Shown here piece after piece: positions 36,710 through 42,762 of a stretch of DNA of 42,762 nucleotides (within the stretch, counting starts at the first letter, position 1; each line of letters starts with the position of its first letter). A program made the position numbers and the translations under genes. The notes beneath the pieces are model-generated. The model had not been told where the DNA came from. It made no database searches and saw nothing but the letters and a program-made list of their open reading frames with translations. The DNA comes from an uncultured Lachnospiraceae bacterium. Its GTDB lineage: Bacteria; Bacillota; Clostridia; Lachnospirales; Lachnospiraceae. The stretch spans positions 1 through 42,762 of the forward strand of contig CAJOFQ010000009.1 of NCBI GenBank assembly GCA_905233955.1, read 5' to 3'.

Positions 36710-37321
36710 CTAGTGTAATAGCTGCTTTAAAAAGCTGACATCAGATGATCTTAGCCTGAATGGGTCTCCAATAAAGGGAACTGATATGGTACGCAGATGA
36801 AACTCATTATATACTCTTCTGGCTTCTTGTCCGTTTATAGCAAAACTGCAATAATCCCCTTGCGCAATGCCTTGTTGTTGAATGATTTGTTTCATGTTCA
36901 TCTGCATTTTACTGTAGTGCCACTGTTTGGCTGAAAATGTAAATATCCTCCTGCCGCAGCGCGATGCTACTCCACCTGCCATCCCCCTAAGTACAGTGCT
37001 TTCAGCAATAATAACATCATAATTGGCATCAAACAGCTCCAAGGCCTCATTGTCACTACATACCGGCATATAAACCACACCTTTGTACTTAAACCCGGTC
37101 GTACTGCCCACAGTTATGACCTTCTCAGTTCGAAACCCTGTTATTCCGCTATTCGGAGCACACTCAACATATAACACCGAAAGCCTCTCTTTGGATGCGT
37201 AATAATTAGCGCATGATAGCGCCAGGTGCGTAGTTCCACAGCTTTCATTAAGCGAAAGAACACACAACTTTATTTTATTACGAATGTAAATCTTGCCGTA
37301 TGTACGCACTAGCAATCCCAT
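36710..37321 (-). CDS. Stand-alone degenerate P-loop (MinD/ParA-like) protein
   Basis: 203 residues. Begins with a beta-strand then NESCGTTHLALSCANYYAS, which lines up with the deviant Walker A loop of ParA/MinD proteins but has Thr where the loop Lys should be. Later strands LSVLYVECAP and YDVIIAEST fit a SIMIBI-type fold. It shares SCGTTH-x-ALS and the ending FRLRSSDVSFLKQLL with the C-terminal half of the adjacent kinase. It may bind nucleotide weakly or act as a partner/decoy. The ATG used overlaps the kinase gene by 44 bases without a good ribosome site, so translation may begin nearer NKIKLC. Function unknown. Confidence 0.75.
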   Translation of the reverse strand: MGLLVRTYGKIYIRNKIKLCVLSLNESCGTTHLALSCANYYASKERLSVLYVECAPNSGITGFRTEKVITVGSTTGFKYKGVVYMPVCSDNEALELFDANYDVIIAESTVLRGMAGGVASRCGRRIFTFSAKQWHYSKMQMNMKQIIQQQGIAQGDYCSFAINGQEARRVYNEFHLRTISVPFIGDPFRLRSSDVSFLKQLLH

Positions 37322-38678
37322 TCTTTTTGATACCCAACAGCTTTTTAAAAAGTTTGTATTTTTGTCGTGTCAGATCAAAAGGATCAGGATCCATAGGAAA
37401 ACCCATAACTACTCTTCCGGTTCTCATGGCAAAGCCTCTTCCTGCCATGCGGTTTGCAGGATTCACTATCACTATCGCATCCTCCGGTATCGTGGCTGTA
37501 TCTATCTGCCTGTCCTGCCAGGGTCTGCTTCCTGCTACACACAGGATAATATCCGCGTCATTCATAAGAGAATTATCACAGCGATCCTCCAATACACCCC
37601 TATCTATGACAATGCTGGTGTCTGAGGGCATATCAGGCGGCAGAACCGCTTCTCCCGTATTTACAAGAGCCATAAATCGGTGGTGGTGTATGACAAGCTC
37701 CTTTTCGCTGAAACCGGGGGATTCTCTTGATAAATGACTGGTTACCGTTCCTTCCGGTGACTCGGTATAGCAGGCTTTATAGCCTATAGAATTAAGAAAC
37801 ACTGTAAGAGACAGTGCGATATGAGTAGTTCCACAGGAATGAGATATCCCTGTCACGACAATATGCAACCGGGACGGATAAGCAGCGGCAGATTCAGTAA
37901 TGCTCTTGATCCTTTGCCACTTTTCGCGGTACTGGGCGACAGTTTCAGGCCGATACTTGGGATTCCTGCGAAGGGCGATTGCAGCAAGATGCTTAATCTC
38001 ACCCGGTACGGGCTTCCTGCATCTTGTAATAAGCTCCCTTGCAATACATCCTATTTGATATATTACAGTCTGAACCGTCGCAGAGCCAAATGCCGCAGTC
38101 TCAGGAGCAATATAACCGTCAGTACCAAATTTTTGGAAAGCAGTCCCCGAACGGGGCTCAAAGAGTGCAGCGCCATAATCAATCAACATAAGCCGGTCTT
38201 CACAAACATATAGATGATCCGGCTTTAAGTCCTGATAGAGGATCGGAAAAGGCTCTCTTGAATGGAGATATTCGATTATCAGGCAAAGCTGCACAATGAA
38301 TGAACAGATCTGTTCCGCAGAAATGGTGTTACGCCAGTCCAGGTAGTCGGACAGAGGCATTCCCCTGACATATTCCTCTATAAGGTAGAGACTTGATTCG
38401 TCCTCCTCATAATCATACAGTACAGGTATGCCGGGATGCCGCAGCCCTTTTAGAACATCTGCCTCCCGGCTGCCGAAGCAGGCCATATCACCAGCCAAGC
38501 CCCGCTTTTTTACGCGCTTTATGATCCTTAAATCGTTAAGCTTGCGATGTTTGGCCAGATATACATCCGTATGATCCGTGCTATAGATTGTCTGTATAAG
38601 CTCGTATCGATCACCGGATGGCAGGCGTGTTAGTGCAGTATGTTCATAATTCTCTGTCACTGCTGTTTTCCGTTCCAT
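37278..38678 (-). CDS. Ser/Thr protein kinase fused to a degenerate P-loop domain
   Basis: About 466 residues. The kinase half (~25-255) has Lys54 in LRIIKRVKK, the catalytic loop YQDLKPDH (Asp150, Lys152; Asn of the usual motif is His), IDYGAA for DFG and GYIAPE for APE. The Gly-rich loop is poorly kept. No PASTA or membrane span is seen, so it is cytosolic. The C-terminal half (~275-466) begins VVTGISHSCGTTHIALSLTV, a ParA-like strand/loop with Thr in place of the P-loop Lys, followed by SIVIDRGV and ADIILCVAGSRPW. The ATG chosen lacks a clear ribosome site; a TTG 12 codons earlier is possible. Substrates unknown; the next gene's product is the obvious candidate. Confidence 0.85.
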   Translation of the reverse strand: MERKTAVTENYEHTALTRLPSGDRYELIQTIYSTDHTDVYLAKHRKLNDLRIIKRVKKRGLAGDMACFGSREADVLKGLRHPGIPVLYDYEEDESSLYLIEEYVRGMPLSDYLDWRNTISAEQICSFIVQLCLIIEYLHSREPFPILYQDLKPDHLYVCEDRLMLIDYGAALFEPRSGTAFQKFGTDGYIAPETAAFGSATVQTVIYQIGCIARELITRCRKPVPGEIKHLAAIALRRNPKYRPETVAQYREKWQRIKSITESAAAYPSRLHIVVTGISHSCGTTHIALSLTVFLNSIGYKACYTESPEGTVTSHLSRESPGFSEKELVIHHHRFMALVNTGEAVLPPDMPSDTSIVIDRGVLEDRCDNSLMNDADIILCVAGSRPWQDRQIDTATIPEDAIVIVNPANRMAGRGFAMRTGRVVMGFPMDPDPFDLTRQKYKLFKKLLGIKKNGIASAYIRQDLHS

Positions 38679-38760
38679 GACTGATGTTTTATCAGATATA
38701 TCAACGAAAAACAAGGGTTTTAATGACTCTTTAACAAAGGATTAATATTTATAAATTTTA

Positions 38761-39186
38761 TTAACGACTCTCAAGCACCAGCTTACGGGAGACAAAATTA
38801 TAAACCATCACTACGCCTGTTGCCGCCGCCTTGGCCAGCACATTCATAACAGGTTCACTTATGAGCGATTCCATAAAGCTGCTGTTGGCATAGAATATAT
38901 CTATACACAGAAACAGTATCAGTTCGTTAAGCCACAGCCCAATCAGTGACATCCCGGCAAACAAAGCAAACTCCTTCTTTCTGGATATGTCGTCCCGCCT
39001 TTTGAATACAAAACGCATGCTAAGCACATAATTTACAACCAAAGAAATGCAAAAGCCGCTCAATCCTGATATCAGATATGGTATGTGAAGCACATTGCAC
39101 ATTATGGTATATATGACAAAATCAACCAGGGTCGATACTACCCCTACTACTCCAAACCTTAGAATCTGCTGTATCAGGCGGTTCAT
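38761..39186 (-). CDS. GtrA-family membrane protein
   Basis: 141 residues with four spans, starting LIQQILRFGVVGVVSTLVDF (the GtrA signature) and including VVNYVLSMRFVFKRR between spans 2 and 3. GtrA proteins are thought to flip lipid-linked sugars used to decorate envelope polymers. It starts in an ATGA overlap with the licD stop, so it is coupled to the double LicD protein. Confidence 0.93.
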   Translation of the reverse strand: MNRLIQQILRFGVVGVVSTLVDFVIYTIMCNVLHIPYLISGLSGFCISLVVNYVLSMRFVFKRRDDISRKKEFALFAGMSLIGLWLNELILFLCIDIFYANSSFMESLISEPVMNVLAKAAATGVVMVYNFVSRKLVLESR

Positions 39187-40967
39187 ACCATAGCGTCCTT
39201 ATCTGAGTGGTCCAGCACATAAACCTGAATCTTGTGAGATTTGCGCTGATCCTCCGGCGGCAGCTGCATATAGTCGCCGTATATGCCCTTTAAATACTCA
39301 TCGTAGCATGCCACAGATGGATACTGCTTACCCTCAAAGGTAACCGGAACAAGGGGAAATGCCCTCTTTTTGGGATATTTCTCACCTACCCCATAAAGGG
39401 CGTTAGCGGAAATACCTATGTAAGAAGCTTTTTCGTAATCATATTGGCTGGACTGGGCGACCATTAGCCTTACCAGGCGGGGATTGCCGATCAGTCTGGT
39501 AATCGCTATAGGGAAAATTTTCAGCACACTTCTAAGGCCAGTTGTACCCCTTCCAAACTTGGACCGGGAATATTTAATGGCTTTTCGCAAAAATGTAACC
39601 TTGTTTATAAAAATCCTGGTATATGCGGCGCTGTTAGGGAAACCATCTACAGGAAAAACATCAATATACAGGTGATCTGTAACCATTTCATCCAGAAGAT
39701 ACTCAGTGCTGGCTCTTTTCAGGATAGTATTTTTGTCCATAAGCTGACCGTAAGGACTGGAATAAGTCCCGTCGTCTCCGCTGGCAAAGGCGTATCCTTC
39801 CCCGATAGGGTCGGTCTTAACAAGCTCTATCAGCCTGTTGTAGTCATCCCTTGGCATGCCAACATCTATATCATCGTCCCATGGAATGAAGCCCTTGTGG
39901 CGGATAGCACCTAAAAGCGTGCCCCCTACCAGATAGCAGGTCAGATCGTGCTTTTTACAATAATCCATCAGCACATCCAGCATTTTAACAAGTCTTTGGC
40001 GTATCTCCTGCGTGCTTAACTGCTTAGGCGGATTGACCCTGCGTCCCCTGCCATCCCCAAGATCTATCTCGATCAGCGGATGAAGCTCTCTGTCTTCTTC
40101 CCTGGGAAGCTTGAAATAATCGCCCGGACCATATAACCTGTGCATATAGGCATCATAGCCCTTAGGAAGGCTTACCCGGTGTCCGCAAAACTCCCCTTCT
40201 ATGTATCTTGTCATATCAACCCGGGAGCCCATCTCGCCGAAGTAATGCCCTCTTCCGCTTGGAATAGTTACATATTTTGAGTGATCATTTTTGCATAGAG
40301 AATAAACCCTCTGCGTAAGCTTTGTCATAAAGTCAATTGGAATCCACTTTAAAAGCCTGCCTACAGCAAGCTTTTTCCCAAAGCACCGCTCCATAAGCTC
40401 ATCGTCTGCCAAAAGCTCGCTAAGTGACGGGGCATAATCTGCCACTTTTCGGCAATTCAAGAGGTAACCTGCTGCCAGACACAACCCTCCATGAATTGCC
40501 CTTAATATAGGATTATCAGGAACATTTTCCAGAACAAAAATATCTATACAAATTCCACAGCGCTCATCCGGCTCATTAAGGTTGTTGAATATGCGATATA
40601 TCGTATTGCGCTTTTTGTATTGACTTACTGTAAGTCCGTGAGCCCTGGTAATCTCAGGCGCGTCAAGCACATATTTATCCCCCAGCTCCTTAAAAAAAAC
40701 AAGCTTCAACCTGTTAAAATCCCTGCGTGGAATGTTAAAATCTATGTCATCATCCCATGGAATGAAGCCCTTGTGCCTTATACTTCCCAGGACAGATCCG
40801 CCGCTTAAAGACCACCTGATCTGGTATTTTTCACAGACTGCAATCAGATCAAAAAGCATTTCCTTGAGTATATCCTGAAGCTTGCTGCGCTCCTCTGGAG
40901 TGAGCATTATGGCCTGTCCGCTCTCACTCAGGCTTTTTTTGACCATTTCAAATCCATCTCGCGGCAT
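39183..40967 (-). CDS. Tandem double LicD-domain protein
   Basis: 594 residues made of two LicD/nucleotidyltransferase-like domains. The first (~25-300) has GGSVLGSIRHKGFIPWDDDI near residue 56; the second (~325-590) has GGTLLGAIRHKGFIPWDDDI near 347. Both keep the metal-binding DDDID. LicD proteins transfer phosphocholine or other phospho-alcohols from CDP donors to glycans. Usual LicD proteins have one domain. AAGGAGG is eight bases before ATG. Adjacent epimerase and GtrA point to envelope decoration. Confidence 0.94.
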   Translation of the reverse strand: MPRDGFEMVKKSLSESGQAIMLTPEERSKLQDILKEMLFDLIAVCEKYQIRWSLSGGSVLGSIRHKGFIPWDDDIDFNIPRRDFNRLKLVFFKELGDKYVLDAPEITRAHGLTVSQYKKRNTIYRIFNNLNEPDERCGICIDIFVLENVPDNPILRAIHGGLCLAAGYLLNCRKVADYAPSLSELLADDELMERCFGKKLAVGRLLKWIPIDFMTKLTQRVYSLCKNDHSKYVTIPSGRGHYFGEMGSRVDMTRYIEGEFCGHRVSLPKGYDAYMHRLYGPGDYFKLPREEDRELHPLIEIDLGDGRGRRVNPPKQLSTQEIRQRLVKMLDVLMDYCKKHDLTCYLVGGTLLGAIRHKGFIPWDDDIDVGMPRDDYNRLIELVKTDPIGEGYAFASGDDGTYSSPYGQLMDKNTILKRASTEYLLDEMVTDHLYIDVFPVDGFPNSAAYTRIFINKVTFLRKAIKYSRSKFGRGTTGLRSVLKIFPIAITRLIGNPRLVRLMVAQSSQYDYEKASYIGISANALYGVGEKYPKKRAFPLVPVTFEGKQYPSVACYDEYLKGIYGDYMQLPPEDQRKSHKIQVYVLDHSDKDAMV

Positions 40968-40983
40968 AAATTTTGCCTCCTTA

Positions 40984-41008
40984 ACCGAAATAATCCAAAG
41001 GTATCATT
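40984..41008. repeat. Dispersed inverted repeat, family B, half copy
   Basis: CGAAATAATCCAAAGGTATCATT matches the right half of the complement of the 5329-5377 copy (GGAATAATCCGATGGTATCATT there). The other arm is missing. It lies just ahead of the double licD ribosome site. Confidence 0.4.
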
Positions 41009-41035
41009 CCCCGACTGCGATAAAGCCTCCGGCGC

Positions 41036-41058
41036 CAAGTCCGCCGAGTGCGGACTTG
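41036..41058 (-). other. Perfect nine-base-pair hairpin between the epimerase and licD genes
   Basis: CAAGTCCGC, five-base loop, GCGGACTTG, 17 bases after the epimerase stop on the transcript. No U tract follows, so it is more likely an mRNA-processing or attenuation element than a full terminator. Confidence 0.5.
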
Positions 41059-41074
41059 AATCCGTAACAGTTCC

Positions 41075-42148
41075 CTAGTCACTTTCCCTTAATATAGTAA
41101 GGGTCCTCTTTAAACCCTCTTCCATAGTATAATGGGCTTTCCAACCCAGCGATGCAAGCTTTGAAGCGTCAAGCACTGCCGTTGTTGCGGTGGAATATCC
41201 TGCCGCTTCAGCACTGTCCGGCAGCTCAAATATTACCCTAGTGCCTGAATAATCAGCTATTGTTTGTGCCAGCTCTTTTAGCCGCTTGTCGCTTGCTTCA
41301 TCGGCAATATTATACGCCTGCCCCTTCTCCCCATTGATCAGACAATAGAACAGGGCAGACACCGCATCGGCAACATAAGAATATGAATAAAGCTGGTTTC
41401 CCTCGGATTTTAGAACTATATCCTCGCCCTTCACACCCTTGTGAATGAACTGGGAAATCGCCTTGGTATCCGAATCCAAAAGTGTCGGACCATAAGTCCT
41501 GGAAAGCCGGGGTATTACAATATCCATGCCCATTTGCGCTATATATGCCTGGCAAAGCGCCTCGCCGGCGCGCTTGCTCTCCGGATAGCCCGCTCTCATT
41601 GTGTTACAGTCAATATATCCCAGATAGCCCTCGTCAAACTTATCTATATCGCCCCGGTTCTCCCCATATATCTCGACCGATGACGCGTAAATAAAGCGTT
41701 TGCAGCCGCAGTTAGCACCGTACTCCAGCAAATGCCATGTGCCAATGATGTTGGTCGTTATTGTGCCTATGGGGTCAGATGAATAAGCTGCAGGGTGTGT
41801 ATTGCTGGCCGCGTGTAAAATATAGTCTGCTTTGTCATCTTGAAATTCTGCCTTATTTGCTGCCTTATCGAGTGATACCCCGTAATTGATGTCCCCGGCA
41901 AAAAAAGAAAAATGCTCGTCGTTCCAATATTTTGCAAATCGTATTTCAGCCCGCCTGGTATTGCGCCCCAGGGCAATAACATTGATATCCAGATTCAGAT
42001 TCAAAAGTACATCTATAAACATCCCGGCAATATTGCCGCTGGCTCCTGAGATCAAAAAGGTACTTCCCCTGAGCTTGTTCCAATCCAGGGGAAGAGCCAT
42101 TACCTGCTTAATATCTTCAAGGTATAAAGGATGGTTGAATCTTGTCAT
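41075..42148 (-). CDS. NAD-dependent epimerase/dehydratase family protein
   Basis: 357-residue extended SDR. NAD-binding FLISGASGNIAGMFID at ~32-47, DYILHAASNTHP, the catalytic Ser region IYASSVEIYG and YPESKRAGE (YxxxK), then RLSRTYGPTL and AYNIADEASDKRLKEL. The N-terminal ~30 residues before the Rossmann motif are longer than usual. Its next gene is double licD, so it likely prepares a sugar or polyol nucleotide for glycan decoration. The exact reaction cannot be read. AAGGAG is a distant 12 bases from ATG. Confidence 0.88.
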   Translation of the reverse strand: MTRFNHPLYLEDIKQVMALPLDWNKLRGSTFLISGASGNIAGMFIDVLLNLNLDINVIALGRNTRRAEIRFAKYWNDEHFSFFAGDINYGVSLDKAANKAEFQDDKADYILHAASNTHPAAYSSDPIGTITTNIIGTWHLLEYGANCGCKRFIYASSVEIYGENRGDIDKFDEGYLGYIDCNTMRAGYPESKRAGEALCQAYIAQMGMDIVIPRLSRTYGPTLLDSDTKAISQFIHKGVKGEDIVLKSEGNQLYSYSYVADAVSALFYCLINGEKGQAYNIADEASDKRLKELAQTIADYSGTRVIFELPDSAEAAGYSTATTAVLDASKLASLGWKAHYTMEEGLKRTLTILRESD

Positions 42149-42295
42149 AACTGTTTAAAACTCCTTGTGTTCTCAGCGTTTTTCAGTTGTTGATTTGTGT
42201 GTCAATATTCGTCTGATTCGTATCTTATATTCTCTGTGTGCCATGTGCGGCATATAATTAGGGAAACGCTTTGCGAAGCACTTTTCCTATAAGTT

Positions 42296-42328
42296 AAAAA
42301 AGGGAGCCGGTTTACAGCTCCCTTTTTG
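42296..42328 (-). terminator. Rho-independent terminator of murA
   Basis: GGGAGC and GCTCCC arms extended by A and T runs, nine-base loop, ten bases after the murA stop. On the minus strand the stem is followed by a T tract, the classic form. This is the clearest terminator in the window. Confidence 0.9.
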
Positions 42329-42337
42329 ATACAGTTC

Positions 42338-42762
42338 CTAAGACACCTTAAGGATGAATTTCCTGGCGTCCCGATCAGATTCCGCCAGATCAATACTAGC
42401 ACCCAGCCCCTGAAGCTTCTGTTCGAAATGCTCATATCCTCTCTGAATGTAATACACATCATCAATGACACTGATTCCGTCAGCTGCAAGTCCGGCTATA
42501 CATAAGCCGAAACTCTGGCACCGGTATAGCGTTCACGGCCTGTTATAATTGCTATATTGCTCTCGACCTGGATATGCGCTCCCATACGGGCCAGCTCATC
42601 AACATATTTGAATCTGTTCTCAAAAATACTCTCTGTAACTGTGCTGGTTCCTTCCGCAAGCCCCAATACTACAGTCATCTGAGGCTGCATATCCGTAGGA
42701 AAACCGGGATAGGGAAGGGTCGTGACCTGAGTCCTGTGCAGACGATCCAATCCGGCGGCATT
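42338..42762 (-). pseudogene. murA: murA, UDP-GlcNAc 1-carboxyvinyltransferase, 3' part, disrupted
   Basis: C-terminal third of the enzyme for the first peptidoglycan step (enolpyruvyl transfer from PEP). From the right edge the reading is normal: TTLPYPGFPTDMQPQMTVVL, then FENRFKYVDELARMGA and [12 protein letters not shown]. Here, near 42505, the frame runs into a stop after YV. One frame over it resumes as [20 protein letters not shown] and continues [16 protein letters not shown] to a stop at 42338. About 25 bases seem missing, removing the conserved TDLRA stretch with a PEP-contacting Arg. MurA is essential, so either a second murA exists or this is an assembly/sequence error at the contig side. 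The 5' part lies outside the window. Confidence 0.88.

Noticed and set aside
38679-38760. AT-rich leader of the kinase gene as promoter or terminator
   Set aside because: Several half-matches (TTGTTA, TTGTTT, GATATATC) but no correctly spaced pair and no GC stem.
42149-42210. TTGACA on the minus strand upstream of the epimerase gene
   Set aside because: No acceptable -10 occurs 16-18 bases downstream, so I do not call a promoter.

Overview
The window reads as a stretch of chromosome from a low-to-moderate GC Gram-positive anaerobe of the Clostridia, most likely a Lachnospiraceae/Butyrivibrio-like bacterium. This is an inference from several features: the Firmicutes-order F-type ATP synthase operon, the CdaA/YbbR pair, ComFC next to a YvyF-like protein, LicD, GtrA and YkuD cell-envelope proteins, and a beta-propeller/Y_Y_Y/HD-GYP sensor of a kind common in that family. 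Nearly every gene is on the minus strand, so transcription runs from high to low coordinates. Only two genes, near the middle, are on the plus strand. I saw no rRNA, tRNA, CRISPR array, insertion sequence or phage gene.

In transcription order from the right edge: a broken 3' part of murA closes with the one textbook terminator in the window. Next come an NAD-dependent sugar epimerase, a double LicD protein and GtrA (envelope glycan decoration). Then comes a Ser/Thr kinase fused to a degenerate P-loop domain, with a stand-alone paralogue of that domain behind it. A glycosyl-hydrolase-18 membrane protein, a Sua5 fusion protein and dCMP deaminase form the following group. The complete atp operon (atpZ-I-B-E-F-H-A-G-D-C) starts from a near-consensus promoter and is followed by a small coiled-coil gene and an IspD/TarI-like cytidylyltransferase. 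The c subunit carries a sodium-binding signature, so the rotor probably runs on Na+.

The plus-strand island encodes an orphan ABC_sub_bind-type binding protein, driven by a consensus promoter, and a polysaccharide pyruvyltransferase-like protein. Its 3' end overlaps the cytidylyltransferase gene. Leftward of the island lie comFC and a yvyF-like gene.

From 20012 down to 5391 thirteen genes follow with no gap larger than 59 bases and many overlaps: two membrane proteins, diadenylate cyclase cdaA, the YbbR regulator, an HPr protein, leuA, all four dTDP-rhamnose genes with UDP-galactopyranose mutase among them, a Wzm/TagG-type export permease without its ATPase, and a giant propeller/HD-GYP sensor. 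A c-di-AMP synthase at the front and a predicted c-di-GMP phosphodiesterase at the back therefore bracket a rhamnose/galactofuranose glycan locus. Two tiny paired membrane proteins, recJ, an L,D-transpeptidase and a frameshifted hisC finish the left end.

Two families of dispersed, hairpin-forming intergenic repeats are scattered over the window. hisC near the left edge and murA at the right edge are both disrupted, which could be genuine or could be sequence/assembly errors.
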